Shown: positions 18,853-28,452, numbered from the stretch's first letter. The stretch is DNA of 64,000 nucleotides from Nitrosomonas sp. (GCA_024282035.1 JAMWZR010000012.1:1-64000), one strand, 5' to 3'. Numbers and translations: made by a program. Notes: a model not told the origin generated them from the sequence alone.

Positions 18853-21605
18853 TGACAGGTTTGCCCATCCAGAAAATTAATCTTCAAGCTAAGCTGCAGA
18901 AGATAAGCTTGGTAACTCAGGCTGCTGCCATGTTGTTGGTAGCAGTCTTGGTGATATTGAGCAGTTTTACGCTGGATTTTTTTTCATTATTGCAATCTGG
19001 TCAGGCAACGGCACGAATTTTGGCTGAGAATGCCGGGGCAGCATTGATGTTCAGGGATACCAATACGGCCCAGACGCTATTACATTCATTGGATAACCTG
19101 GGAGAAATCCAAGCCGCTGCAATTTATACGGATGAAAACATACTTTTTGCACAGTATTCGGCTGATTCGCAACCTTTACCAGAAGCTTTGCCAGTCGTAC
19201 AGAAAGATCTACTGACTTCAATTCATTTCATTACCATTCTGCAACCCATCGAGTTCAATAACCACAACCACGGTTCCTTGTATCTGGAAATTGCGCTGAT
19301 TCCACTGTATTGGAAAATTTTCTGGCATGGCATCATCACTTGTGCCGCTGCAGCCATTGCTTTATTCGCAGCCAATTCATTACTACAGCGACTCAATCGC
19401 TCGGTACTAGAACCATTACATCAATTATCGACCGCCATAGCCCGTGTTTCCGCCGAGGCCAACTACAGTGTACGTACCCATCCAGGGGAGATTATTGAAC
19501 TTAACACACTGTCTAATGGAATCAACAACATGCTGGAAATCATCCAGGAACGCGATGAGCAACTTGCACATCATCTGGATGATCTCGAAATCGAAGTGGC
19601 GAGGCGAACAGAAGAATTGAGTCATGCCAAGGATGCTGCAGAAGCGGCTAGCAAGGCTAAAAGTGAGTTTTTGGCTACCATGAGCCATGAAATCCGAACA
19701 CCCATGAACGGCATACTTGGCATGACGGAATTATTACTGGATAGTCAACTGAGCAAGGATCAGCTCAGTTATGCCGAAACTGTGCAACGCTCGGGAAAGC
19801 ACCTGCTGGGGATTATCAATGACATTCTCGATTTCTCGAAGATCGAATCCAATCGTATGGAATTGGAAGTTATCGATTTCGATCTGGTGAAACTGATCGA
19901 AGACACACTGGTCATGTTTTCGCAGCCGGCCTATGAAAAAAATCTCGAATTGGCAGCACAATTCATACCACCGCAAACGAGCATGATGTTGCGTGGTGAT
20001 TCATTCCGATTGAGCCAGGTTCTGGCCAATCTGCTCAATAATGCGATCAAGTTCACGGCCCAGGGGGAAGTGGTGGTGCGTACACAATTGCACGACGCTG
20101 CTGATCATGTGAATGTCCAAATCAGCGTGGAAGACACTGGGATTGGCATTGCCAAAGAATATCATGACAAAATATTCAAGCATTTCTCCCAGGCTGATGG
20201 CTCTACAACGCGGCAATATGGCGGTACGGGGCTAGGATTGACGATTTGCAAGCGGTTGCTTGGATTGATGAGGGGTGACATTTGTGTCGAGAGTACTCCC
20301 GGACAAGGTTCCCAATTTCGCATCAGTTTGTGTCTGCAAAAATCTGATGTAGTAAAAAGGGTCGAATCCGGGTTTGAAGCGATGGATATCTCTGTCTTGA
20401 TCGTTGACGATAATGCGACTCACTGCGAGATCTTGAAGCATCAGCTACAGGACTGGCATGCACAAGTGACTTGTATCGATAATGCACAGCATGCCCTGCA
20501 TGAACTGAAGCATGCTGCCACCAAGCAACGGCCATTTCGTGTGGCGATTGTGGATGTGCATATGCCCATTGTCAGTGGTATGGAATTGGTGCAGCAGATC
20601 CGTGACGATAGTCTGCTGGACAATGTGCGCATAGTGTTGTTGACATCATTACCCTGTGAAATCGGTCAGGAAAAGAAACAAGAGCTAGGAATAATTCGTT
20701 GCATCAACAAACCATTACGCCGATCGGAACTGATGGAGGTTGTTTCCGAACTGGCTGGGACCAGGGGCGCACCTACTAAAGAAACGGTGCGACCTAGTAC
20801 GGAAGCGCCTTCCCAGTTTTTATGCGGTAGAGTTTTAGTGGCTGAAGACAACCCCGTCAATCAGATTGTTGCCGAGACCATGCTCTCCAAACTGGGTATT
20901 GAAACCGAGTTGGCAACAAACGGGCAACAGGCAGTTGAGTTGGCGGCATTGCATCGGTACGACCTCATTCTGATGGATTGTCAAATGCCCATCCTGGACG
21001 GTATGCAAGCCACAGCGATGATCCGTCGGCAATTGCAGCAAAGTGGCAAGGAGATTCCAATCATCGCGGTAACTGCCAACGCAACCGAGAATGATCGACA
21101 GCGTTGCTTGAATGCCGGAATGAATGATTTCTTGTCCAAACCCTATTCAATAGATCAATTGCGGCACATTGTGCAGCGATGGTTGCCAAAAGAGAAAGCC
21201 GATCGGATAACGCTTCTCGAGACCAGCGAAACTCGGTCGGAGCCGGTTATCGACGAGATCCCGGTTCTGAATCTAAAAAGACTGGAACAGATTCGCGGTA
21301 TGAACTCAACCGGTGAGCGCAAGTTGTTACGCAGAATATTGAATGCATTCGTTAAGTCCGCAGATCAGTACATGCTACAACTGGAGAAAGTGATTGAGGA
21401 AGAAGACCCTGCTGCCGTTTATCGTATTGCGCATAGCCTTAAGTCCAGCTCTGCCAATATCGGTGCAGAAAGCCTGTCGATGTTATTCAAGCAACTGGAG
21501 GCCTATGGGAAGTCGGGAGAAATGCTGTCTATTCGGGCATTGTGGAGTGATTTGCGTTACCAGTATCAAAGAGCACTTACAGAAATAGAAAAGGTTGTCG
21601 AATAA
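18852..21605 (+). CDS. Hybrid sensor histidine kinase (CHASE8-HAMP-HisKA-HATPase-REC-REC-Hpt)
   Basis: A 917-residue inner-membrane kinase with an internal phosphorelay. Two membrane helices (about 20-42 and 155-180) bracket a CHASE8-like periplasmic domain. HAMP and a coiled linker (about 185-265) follow, then HisKA with phospho-acceptor His279 in [11 protein letters not shown], the ATPase domain (about 385-500, DTGIGIA and GGTGLGL), receiver 1 (Asp568), receiver 2 (Asp709 in LMDCQMP) and a C-terminal Hpt (His861 in [13 protein letters not shown]). The adjacent YfiR-like protein is a plausible periplasmic input partner. The downstream REC-GGDEF protein is a plausible output. Confidence 0.92.
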   Translation: MTGLPIQKINLQAKLQKISLVTQAAAMLLVAVLVILSSFTLDFFSLLQSGQATARILAENAGAALMFRDTNTAQTLLHSLDNLGEIQAAAIYTDENILFAQYSADSQPLPEALPVVQKDLLTSIHFITILQPIEFNNHNHGSLYLEIALIPLYWKIFWHGIITCAAAAIALFAANSLLQRLNRSVLEPLHQLSTAIARVSAEANYSVRTHPGEIIELNTLSNGINNMLEIIQERDEQLAHHLDDLEIEVARRTEELSHAKDAAEAASKAKSEFLATMSHEIRTPMNGILGMTELLLDSQLSKDQLSYAETVQRSGKHLLGIINDILDFSKIESNRMELEVIDFDLVKLIEDTLVMFSQPAYEKNLELAAQFIPPQTSMMLRGDSFRLSQVLANLLNNAIKFTAQGEVVVRTQLHDAADHVNVQISVEDTGIGIAKEYHDKIFKHFSQADGSTTRQYGGTGLGLTICKRLLGLMRGDICVESTPGQGSQFRISLCLQKSDVVKRVESGFEAMDISVLIVDDNATHCEILKHQLQDWHAQVTCIDNAQHALHELKHAATKQRPFRVAIVDVHMPIVSGMELVQQIRDDSLLDNVRIVLLTSLPCEIGQEKKQELGIIRCINKPLRRSELMEVVSELAGTRGAPTKETVRPSTEAPSQFLCGRVLVAEDNPVNQIVAETMLSKLGIETELATNGQQAVELAALHRYDLILMDCQMPILDGMQATAMIRRQLQQSGKEIPIIAVTANATENDRQRCLNAGMNDFLSKPYSIDQLRHIVQRWLPKEKADRITLLETSETRSEPVIDEIPVLNLKRLEQIRGMNSTGERKLLRRILNAFVKSADQYMLQLEKVIEEEDPAAVYRIAHSLKSSSANIGAESLSMLFKQLEAYGKSGEMLSIRALWSDLRYQYQRALTEIEKVVE

Positions 21606-21672
21606 GGGAAATTTTTGGATTTTATATAAATATCAATGATATAAAATGCTATTGATTCAACGAGTATAAACT

Positions 21673-23607
21673 ATGACTATGAAAGTGGCCGACATCAATC
21701 AACTGAAAATCAGTACTTTGCTACCAAGCCCTAAAGGTGTCGCGCTGGCTTTGATGGAAGCATGTCGACATGATGATGTTACGCTGAACGAAATTACCAG
21801 ATTGATCCAGACCGATCCAGCGCTTTCAGGGCGTTTGATACAGCGCGCCAATTCAGCGAGTTATGGTACGCGATCGATTACATCGGTGGCAGAAGCGGTT
21901 TTACGTGTTGGTTTATTATCTGTGAAGCAGTTGGCCATGGGTTTTTCTTTGATCGATCAATATAAGAAGGGATCGTGCAAAGGATTCGATTATCAGCATT
22001 TCTGGTCTCATTCTTTATTGATGGCCATTGCCATGCAGGAACTCGGAAAGGCGACGCGCATTTCGGCTCCGGATGAATTGTTTGCGTGTGGTTTGCTAGC
22101 TCGTATCGGTTGCCTGGCTTTGGCCACGATCTATCCGGACAAATATGATGAATTGATCAGCAGACAATCTGCGGAAGTGCCTTTGATTGAGCTCGAGCAA
22201 CTGTTCCTGAAAACAGATCATAATGCACTTACGGCGGCCATGCTGATTCACTTTGGTGTGCCCAAGATTTTTGTAGAACCAATCTACTTTCATGAAGTAC
22301 CGGATGATTCCTGCTTTTCTGAAGGATCTCGTCCATACCGCTTGGTGCATTTGTTGTACTTGGGGAAGCAAATTGCTGATTTTGGCATGGCTAGTGAAGC
22401 CGAACGTAGTGAGGGAATTTCGGAACTGATTTTGCTGGGTGGCAGAATCGGACTGGATACCGAGTCTTTCGGATTGTTGATCGATCAGATCATGCAGGAG
22501 TGGCAAACTTGGGTGAAAATGCTGAATATTTCGTCCACCGAGATGCCACCACCTTTCCGCAAGATAATGAATTCGGCTGTGTCACGCGAGGAAAGTATAA
22601 TCGATGCTTCTTCGCTCAGGATATTGCTGGTCGAAGACGACCCAGCCAGCATCGTTTTCATCGAGGAATTGCTGTGTAATGCACGCGGACATACGTTATA
22701 CACTGCAAATGATGGTCAGCAGGCCTTGTCCATGGTTATGGAGGTTTCACCGCACATTGTCATTACAGACTGGATCATGCCAGTGATGAGTGGATTAGAG
22801 TTGACCAAAGCTTTGCGTACATCGGAGTGGGGACAGAATTTATATATCATCATGTTGACCAGTATTGAGGAAGAAGAAGAGGTAATCAAAGCCTTTGATG
22901 CCGGTGTCGATGATTATGTAACCAAACCGATCAATATCAGGGCGTTTAGGGCACGCCTGAGAGCCGCGTGGCATTACCGCAAATTGCAGGAATCCTGGGA
23001 GCGAGATCGCGAACAACTAAAGCGTTTTGCAGCTGAATTAGCGGTATCCAATCGCAAACTGGAACACTTTGCCTTGACGGATGTATTGACGGAACTGCCT
23101 AACCGCCGTGCCGGCATGGATGCTTTGGCCGATGTATGGAATGTTGCCAGTCGATCAGGGCAATCCATGGCCGTAATGCTGATCGATATTGATCATTTCA
23201 AAGCTATCAACGATAGTCACGGTCATGCTATTGGTGACAAGGTCCTGAAGGAAGTCGCTGCATCCATAAAGGATATTGCACGCAAAGGGGATACTTATTG
23301 CCGCATGGGGGGGGAAGAGTTTCTGGTGATTTGTCACAACGGCAGCACAGATGCAAAGTCAGTAGTACATTTTGCCGAGAGGTTGCGTCAGCATATTGAT
23401 TCGCAGGATATCCATGTCGATGGGGTGCAAATCAGAACCTCGATCAGTATCGGTATCGCTTTGAAAGAAGTCGCGATGAAAAGCGAGGACCACCTCATCA
23501 ATGCAGCAGACAAGGCGCTTTATGCAGCCAAGAATTCCGGAAGAAACAAAGTATGTATGGCACTGGGAAGCCAGTTTGTCAGTTGCACGGCTAATGCTGA
23601 TAGCTGA
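21673..23607 (+). CDS. HDOD-REC-GGDEF signalling protein (diguanylate cyclase)
   Basis: A cytosolic 644-residue protein with no membrane segment. HDOD domain (about 10-205: LLPSPKGVALALMEA, IQTDPALSGRLIQRANS), receiver domain (about 315-435, phospho-acceptor Asp366 in ITDWIMP, KPINIRA) and GGDEF domain (about 470-635). The active site reads GGEEF (546-550), preceded five residues earlier by RKGD, a canonical RxxD inhibitory site. It should make c-di-GMP and be feedback-inhibited. Its position 67 bases after the hybrid kinase suggests phosphotransfer from the kinase's Hpt. Confidence 0.91.
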   Translation: MTMKVADINQLKISTLLPSPKGVALALMEACRHDDVTLNEITRLIQTDPALSGRLIQRANSASYGTRSITSVAEAVLRVGLLSVKQLAMGFSLIDQYKKGSCKGFDYQHFWSHSLLMAIAMQELGKATRISAPDELFACGLLARIGCLALATIYPDKYDELISRQSAEVPLIELEQLFLKTDHNALTAAMLIHFGVPKIFVEPIYFHEVPDDSCFSEGSRPYRLVHLLYLGKQIADFGMASEAERSEGISELILLGGRIGLDTESFGLLIDQIMQEWQTWVKMLNISSTEMPPPFRKIMNSAVSREESIIDASSLRILLVEDDPASIVFIEELLCNARGHTLYTANDGQQALSMVMEVSPHIVITDWIMPVMSGLELTKALRTSEWGQNLYIIMLTSIEEEEEVIKAFDAGVDDYVTKPINIRAFRARLRAAWHYRKLQESWERDREQLKRFAAELAVSNRKLEHFALTDVLTELPNRRAGMDALADVWNVASRSGQSMAVMLIDIDHFKAINDSHGHAIGDKVLKEVAASIKDIARKGDTYCRMGGEEFLVICHNGSTDAKSVVHFAERLRQHIDSQDIHVDGVQIRTSISIGIALKEVAMKSEDHLINAADKALYAAKNSGRNKVCMALGSQFVSCTANADS

Positions 23608-23667
23608 ACATATTGCGATTGACCAGATAGAAAATTGTATGGCTTTCTTGTAACCATTGACTGAGCC

Positions 23668-24432
23668 TTATCGCCGGACGCCTAGTAAGACACCTCGCTT
23701 TTTTAGATCATTCAGGATTGTCAATCCACCTTGAATCACATTATCGAGTTGAAGATGATCCAATTCGGTTGCAATGTGACGTAGTAAATTTTCTCCAGGT
23801 ATGTTGCTATGAGCATGGATGAGATCGAGTAGACGCGCAGTTACAGGATTGATGTCGATGAAGTGGATGGTGAAATGATTGTCGCGATAGACCAGTAAAT
23901 GTGTGGGTATGGTGTCTGGTGCGGTGGGTAGAAATGCTGGTCCGATCTTGTGAACGGGGAAACGGTAGGTGAGCGGCCAAGCGAATGGTGACAACACAGG
24001 TACACCCTGTAGTAGATCGCCCTGTGGATCGATTGAAGTTGAGTCGATTGAATAATCCAGTAAGGACAGTGCCAGTTCGACCCACTCATAGTGAGCCAGT
24101 TCAAGCAGGAAGGGAGGATCATCAGGAAGGTGGGCGCGTTCCAGTTCGAGATATTTCAGGAACTCGCCGGGTAATTCTGGAAACAGTGGTGTGTGTGAAT
24201 GATGATTCGAATAGAAATCCCTGATCATGGCATGCCAGCGATCATCGGGTGTGATGTTTCGCAACACGGGAAAGGTGTTGGCTATAGAGTCCTCGACATT
24301 GTTGTAAAACAGCTCACGGTAAATCTTCATGCGTCGCTCTTCCACATCGTTGGGACGTGGATAGGCATCCGGGTTGCGGATATGTGCTGCAAACGCATAT
24401 TGTTGTTTGATGAACTCGGGTATGTCAGCCAT
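23668..24432 (-). CDS. bufC: DUF2063 partner protein of the bufferin pathway (BufC/HvfC-like)
   Basis: A 254-residue protein of the DUF2063 family. These act beside MNIO enzymes and are thought to present the precursor peptide to the enzyme. The N-terminal helical half is recognisable by IKQQYAFAAHIRNPDAYPRP and ERRMKIYRELFYNNVEDSIANTFPV (about 5-60). The C-terminal half (about 130-250) holds a winged-helix-like partner-binding region. It overlaps the upstream DUF692 gene by eight bases and is last in bufA-bufB-bufC. Family membership is firm; its exact role here is inferred from studied relatives. Confidence 0.88.
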   Translation of the reverse strand: MADIPEFIKQQYAFAAHIRNPDAYPRPNDVEERRMKIYRELFYNNVEDSIANTFPVLRNITPDDRWHAMIRDFYSNHHSHTPLFPELPGEFLKYLELERAHLPDDPPFLLELAHYEWVELALSLLDYSIDSTSIDPQGDLLQGVPVLSPFAWPLTYRFPVHKIGPAFLPTAPDTIPTHLLVYRDNHFTIHFIDINPVTARLLDLIHAHSNIPGENLLRHIATELDHLQLDNVIQGGLTILNDLKKRGVLLGVRR

Positions 24433-25282
24433 GCTGAGTCAGAGCATTGACTGGATGTTGATATTTCTCTTGTAACATATGGATCAAATTGACTTCGTCC
24501 AGTAATGTTGCCAGCGGAGGGATATTGAAGTCGCGTTCGAGTACGGTCGGTATGACACCAAAATGTCGATAGGCCTGTTCGAGTAGTTGCCAGACCGGAT
24601 CGATGACCGCTGAACCATGGGTATCGATGAGCAGATCCTCGGCTTCGGTGTAATGTCCGGCTACATGAAGGTAACGGATACGATTCAACGGAATTTTTTC
24701 TAGAAACGATTTTGCGTCATAGCGATGATTGACGCTATTGACATAAATATTGTTGATATCAAGCAGTAGATCGCAATCGGCTTCATCGAGCACGGCATTC
24801 AGGAAATCGATTTCTTCCATGTTTTTTCCTGGAGCAGCATAGTAGGAGACGTTTTCGATCGCGATGCGCCGTTCCAGAATCTGCTGTACCTTGCGGATGC
24901 GCTGAGCTACGTAATGCACCGCTTCTTCTGTAAATGGGATGGGCATCAGATCATACAGATGTCCATCGTCGCTACAATAACTCAGATGCTCGCTATAGTG
25001 ATCGATGCAGTGTGCTTGCAGAAATTTCTTGAGTTGTTGTAAAAAGGTTTTGTCTAGTGGTGACGGGCTGCCAATGGAGAGTGACAGGCCATGACATATG
25101 AAAGGAAATTTTTGGGTCAGGGCACGAAACTGCTCGCCATAATATCCCCCCACATTCATCCAGTTTTCCGGGGCAATTTCCCAGAAGTGGACCCTATCGA
25201 CAGATTGGTCTGCGAGTTCACGTATAAACGCTCTGCGCAGACCCAGACCCGCACCTTGAACCGATAAGGGACCACTGTGCAT
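24425..25282 (-). CDS. bufB: MNIO-family (DUF692) peptide-modifying enzyme, BufB/HvfB-like
   Basis: Multinuclear non-haem iron oxidative enzyme with a TIM-barrel fold. Relatives oxidise cysteines in precursor peptides to oxazolone/thioamide or thiooxazole groups. Iron-binding and conserved motifs run in order: FWEIAPENWM, ICHGLSLSIG, SEHLSYC, AIENVSYY, LLDINNIYVN, LHVAGH, DTHG and ERDFNIP. The length of 285 residues is typical. It lies 17 bases after the precursor gene bufA and overlaps bufC, the standard three-gene order. The likely substrate is the EGKCG-rich peptide encoded next to it. Confidence 0.94.
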   Translation of the reverse strand: MHSGPLSVQGAGLGLRRAFIRELADQSVDRVHFWEIAPENWMNVGGYYGEQFRALTQKFPFICHGLSLSIGSPSPLDKTFLQQLKKFLQAHCIDHYSEHLSYCSDDGHLYDLMPIPFTEEAVHYVAQRIRKVQQILERRIAIENVSYYAAPGKNMEEIDFLNAVLDEADCDLLLDINNIYVNSVNHRYDAKSFLEKIPLNRIRYLHVAGHYTEAEDLLIDTHGSAVIDPVWQLLEQAYRHFGVIPTVLERDFNIPPLATLLDEVNLIHMLQEKYQHPVNALTQHG

Positions 25283-25299
25283 GGCTGTTTGTGTGTGAT

Positions 25300-25641
25300 T
25301 TATTTCTTAGTGGAGCTGCATTTGCCTTCACCGCACTTACCTTCCTGTTTGGCTTTTTTCCCGCCACATTTGCCTTCCATATTTTTCTTCATATCATTCT
25401 TACCACCACATTTTCCCTCGCCGCATTTACCTTCCTGCCCAGTTTTTTTACTACCACATTTGCCTTCCTGGGTTGTTTTGTCAGCATTGGTGGCATCGGC
25501 CAACTGCATGTAGCCACTGGATAGCTCAGTTAAGGAAAATGGATTGGTAATTTCATTTGCTGATAGCTGACCGGCTGCGAGAGTGGTTACCAATGCCGTA
25601 CCCAATGCGATAGAGGATGGTTTTGTTGATTTTTTTGTCAT
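25300..25641 (-). CDS. bufA: Bufferin-type RiPP precursor with six EGKC(G/S) motifs
   Basis: A 113-residue secreted precursor. An N-terminal signal-type sequence (about 1-29, ending LSANE) is unusually long for a RiPP leader. Six cysteines (62, 73, 78, 92, 103, 108) all lie in EGKCG motifs, the last being EGKCS, arranged as single, double, single and double units separated by lysine-rich linkers. There are no other cysteines. Related bufferins and HvfA are modified on these cysteines by the MNIO enzyme and bind copper in the periplasm. The ribosome site GGAGATAA precedes the ATG. The neighbouring copper oxidase supports a copper role. Confidence 0.92.
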   Translation of the reverse strand: MTKKSTKPSSIALGTALVTTLAAGQLSANEITNPFSLTELSSGYMQLADATNADKTTQEGKCGSKKTGQEGKCGEGKCGGKNDMKKNMEGKCGGKKAKQEGKCGEGKCSSTKK

Positions 25642-25738
25642 GAATTATCTCCGCAAACATGTATTCAGAATAGTGAAGTCAGCGATATTAACTTTAATTG
25701 GTATCGAAGTCTTTATTTTCAGTAAACAGATTCCTACA

Positions 25739-25756
25739 AGTCGATTTTAATCGACT
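25739..25756. promoter_or_regulatory. 18-base palindrome upstream of the bufferin genes
   Basis: AGTCGATTTTAATCGACT has perfect 8-base arms with a TT centre. It lies about 98 bases upstream of bufA and 67 bases after the oxidase gene's stop. There is no T-run on the minus strand, so it looks more like an operator than a terminator. Confidence 0.45.
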
Positions 25757-25823
25757 AAAAAGTGTTGAAAAACAAGGTCAGATTAAATCTCAACTTTGAT
25801 TCAACCATTCATTTTTCGCTTCT

Positions 25824-26810
25824 CTAACGGGATTTGACTTGCCAGCGGGTGGACATGCCTGCCGTCATGTGATCATCGACGTGGCAATGGAAAAGCCAGT
25901 TGCCCGCAGAGCGTGGAACCATGTCGGCGCTAGTCATGCTGGCAGGCATCAGTTCGATGACGTCGGTACGTCGTCCATGGTGAAGGACAGTCTGGCCATG
26001 CCAATGGATGGAATGATTATCCTGTTCGTTGCCCAGTGCTATGAGGTGCCAACGTACCCGCTCACCCACATAGGTATTGTAGCCAGGCAAATTGCCAAAA
26101 ATTCGACCATTGATTGTGTGTTTCATGCCACTTTCCTCGTCATTTTCTTCGTTGAAGATTAGAAACAAGGCCGTAAATTCATGATCAACATCCTGTGGCT
26201 TGGGATTGGATTCCGAACTCTGACTGCCGGCACGGGTGACCACAATGGTGCCAATCAATCCCAGACTGGTTTCGTCATCCGACATGACATGTGAGTGATA
26301 CAGCCAGACAATCGACGAAGGATCACTAGGTCCTGGTCCGGCATTTTCATCGGCTATCCAGGTATAGGTGTAGCTTTTACCGGGAAGGATACTGGCTCCT
26401 TTGCCACCATCGGCACCCTCGTTATCCTTGTCATAGAGAACACCATGCGGGTGCATGGAAAGAGGGTGGTCAGTTTTGTTGAGGAAATGCACTTTAAGCG
26501 TGTCCCCAACCACTGCACGCAATTGTGGTCCGAGTATGCCCATCCATTCGGGTTGTTCAATTGGTTTTTTGTAACTGCCATCGGTATAGCCAATGTATCG
26601 GTATTTGGTATAAACCAAAGTCTGTCCCCAAACATTCAAACCATCCTCTTCGTGAATCAGGTTTTTGCCAGAGGGAGCATAGTTCCATGGCATTTTCTCG
26701 GCAGCTATCCAGTATTCCCTGACTGCACCTTGTGCGGTGGTTATCGTCATCAGGATACTGAGGAAAAAAAATAGAGTTGTCAGTGTTTTCCTGACATACT
26801 GAAAAATCAT
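25824..26810 (-). CDS. Two-domain multicopper oxidase (small laccase type)
   Basis: A secreted 328-residue blue copper oxidase with two cupredoxin domains, expected to work as a trimer and to oxidise Cu(I), phenols or similar donors with oxygen. The signal is about residues 1-29 (ending TTAQGA). Copper motifs: HPHG (His120, His122) and YHSH (172, 174) in domain 1; HWHG (about 269-272) and HCHVDDHMTAGM (308-319, with type 1 Cys309 and axial Met319) in domain 2. Such two-domain oxidases occur in ammonia oxidisers. It lies upstream of bufA on the same strand with 182 bases between. Confidence 0.9.
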   Translation of the reverse strand: MIFQYVRKTLTTLFFFLSILMTITTAQGAVREYWIAAEKMPWNYAPSGKNLIHEEDGLNVWGQTLVYTKYRYIGYTDGSYKKPIEQPEWMGILGPQLRAVVGDTLKVHFLNKTDHPLSMHPHGVLYDKDNEGADGGKGASILPGKSYTYTWIADENAGPGPSDPSSIVWLYHSHVMSDDETSLGLIGTIVVTRAGSQSSESNPKPQDVDHEFTALFLIFNEENDEESGMKHTINGRIFGNLPGYNTYVGERVRWHLIALGNEQDNHSIHWHGQTVLHHGRRTDVIELMPASMTSADMVPRSAGNWLFHCHVDDHMTAGMSTRWQVKSR

Positions 26811-26846
26811 GTCATTCCCTCAAAAGTTCGATAGGGTTGGTTTTAT

Positions 26847-27470
26847 TTAACGGGTCGTATTCTGTGCAGCCATTTGGGCCAACTTTTGCACTCCCTGTTT
26901 GAACGTGCCGAGTTTGGAGCGATCCAGCAATACGCAGGTTTTTCCAGAGTGTTTGCAGTAACGCTTGACCCAGAAGAAAGCTTCATGGTCAACACAATCG
27001 GCAGCGCAAATGATCATATCAGCTTCTTCGAGAAGATGAGGTAATTTGTTAAGGGATTCGTCGGAGTCACCATGGAAGGGCAGGAAAATTCCCCCTACAT
27101 CACTGATGATGGTTTGGTAATCAGGATAAAGTTTTCGATAGCCACCGACACACAAGATCGTATGTCTATTTAGACGACAATCTTGAATCTGAGTTTGAGT
27201 ATGGCGGGCAGATTGGGTTTTGATGATCGTTGCCCATACATTCTGATCGGCATGGGGATGTGGGATGGTTTCCTGCTGTGGACTGGAGGATGATCGATAA
27301 AATTTGATGTGGCAGGAAATCGTGAGTTTAATTCGCTGAAGGATTAGCTCGATCGTATGAAAGATTCCAGCAAATGATGAGCAGGGTTTCAGGGTAATAG
27401 AAGACTGATAGTGTGAAGCGGGGTCACATAGGGTAGCATCAGCCAGAGCTAGTTTTTTGGACAATTTCAT
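26847..27470 (-). CDS. DUF2325 domain protein
   Basis: The C-terminal half (about 105-200) is a DUF2325 domain: ILCVGGYRKLYPDYQTII at its start, then DMIICAADCVDHEAFFWVKRYC and a late CVLLDRSKLGTF. The family is small, cytosolic and of unknown biochemical role. Cysteines in the ADCVDH and RYCKHSGKTC stretches could bind a metal. The N-terminal 100 residues are poorly conserved and the start is uncertain. It lies between a copper oxidase and bacterioferritin, all on the minus strand. Confidence 0.75.
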   Translation of the reverse strand: MKLSKKLALADATLCDPASHYQSSITLKPCSSFAGIFHTIELILQRIKLTISCHIKFYRSSSSPQQETIPHPHADQNVWATIIKTQSARHTQTQIQDCRLNRHTILCVGGYRKLYPDYQTIISDVGGIFLPFHGDSDESLNKLPHLLEEADMIICAADCVDHEAFFWVKRYCKHSGKTCVLLDRSKLGTFKQGVQKLAQMAAQNTTR

Positions 27471-27586
27471 GTGTGGATCTCCTGTCTATCATCAGCAAAA
27501 AAAAATGGCTGGCTGACCCACACATTCAGGCTGGCTGGCTGAGTGTGCCGCTGAAGAAGGAGGATAACTCCAGCGGCAAAGGAAAA

Positions 27587-28051
27587 CTAAATTTGGCTTT
27601 GCAGCCAGTTATGCATACCGATTTTTTGTATCATGCTAAGTTGCGTTTCGAGCCAATCGATATGTTCTTCGGTATCTTCGAGAATACGCTCGAAGATTTC
27701 CCGGGAAACATAGTCCTGAGCGGTTTCGCAAGCAGCAATGGCGGCAATCAAAGTGTCACGGGAGATGAATTCGAGCTTCAGATCGCATGCCACGCATTCT
27801 TCCGCGGTCTCTCCTATCAGGAGTTTGCCGATGTCCTGCAGGTTAGGTAGGCCTTCGAGGAGCAATATACGCTCGATCAAAAGGTCGGCGTGTTTCATTT
27901 CTTCGCATGATTCTTCGAATTCATGTTTGCCCAGGCTGTTAAACCCCCAGTTTTTGTACATGCGGGCATGAAGAAAATATTGACTGATTGCAGTTAATTC
28001 ATGTTGTAACTGTTGATTCAGCCAGCGAATAATTTCTGCGTTACCTTTCAT
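27587..28051 (-). CDS. bfr: Bacterioferritin
   Basis: Haem-bridged 24-mer iron store. The ATG at 28051 follows a strong AAGGAGATAAGA site and gives the standard MKGNAEIIRWLN start (154 residues). Compared by eye with E. coli Bfr without gaps, ferroxidase ligands Glu18, Glu51, His54, Glu94 and His130 and the haem ligand Met52 are kept. Position 127, a glutamate ligand in E. coli, is threonine here (EDTEEHIDW). Glu128 might substitute, or iron oxidation may be altered. Neighbouring hemP has a Fur box; bfr itself shows none. Confidence 0.95.
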   Translation of the reverse strand: MKGNAEIIRWLNQQLQHELTAISQYFLHARMYKNWGFNSLGKHEFEESCEEMKHADLLIERILLLEGLPNLQDIGKLLIGETAEECVACDLKLEFISRDTLIAAIAACETAQDYVSREIFERILEDTEEHIDWLETQLSMIQKIGMHNWLQSQI

Positions 28052-28227
28052 TCTTATCTCCTTAGACGGATAGATCACATTTGCGCAGTGGGATGTGCAA
28101 GGAAAAATATCAGTCTGGTATTATTTTCTATATCCGGCTAACACTAAGATTTCATGAGTATGGAATGGATGCAGATACCAGTGACTACTTGCATGCATTA
28201 ATATACATGATGTGTATCCATAATCCA

Positions 28228-28413
28228 CTATTTGTTTAAAATTAACTTGCCATTGCGCGTGCGTCGAAGTTGATATTGCTCGCCTTTATGCAAAATGGCT
28301 ATGACATCGCTATTTTTGAATAAAATGTCGCTGTCGATCAGTGTATTGACAGGCGCAACATCCGATTGCTTTAATTTTCCGATGGTTATTGCGGTATAGT
28401 TTTGAGTATTCAT
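28228..28413 (-). CDS. hemP: Hemin uptake protein HemP
   Basis: Small cytosolic protein (61 residues from the ATG at 28413) typical of haem/iron uptake loci in betaproteobacteria, where it acts as a regulator or accessory. The HemP core DSDILFKNSDVIAILHKGEQ, then YQLRRTRNGKLILNK, is complete. A second ATG at 28428 is possible but would start only a few bases from the Fur box. The gene is alone: no haem receptor lies beside it. Confidence 0.87.
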   Translation of the reverse strand: MNTQNYTAITIGKLKQSDVAPVNTLIDSDILFKNSDVIAILHKGEQYQLRRTRNGKLILNK

Positions 28414-28431
28414 GGTATCGTAAAACATTCC

Positions 28432-28452
28432 AAATGAGAATGATTCTTATTA
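28432..28452 (-). promoter_or_regulatory. Fur box upstream of hemP
   Basis: The core TGAGAATGATTCTTA is a 7-1-7 inverted repeat with one mismatch and matches the Fur consensus pattern. It lies about 20 bases before the hemP ATG, consistent with iron repression of hemP. The plus-strand gene at 28524 is some 70 bases away and could also respond. Confidence 0.8.

Noticed and set aside
25277..25524. Plus-strand frames over the bufA gene with repeated FFP/PHLPS units
   Set aside because: The repeats are the reverse complement of the EGKCG coding repeats; the minus strand has the signal peptide, ribosome site and partner genes.
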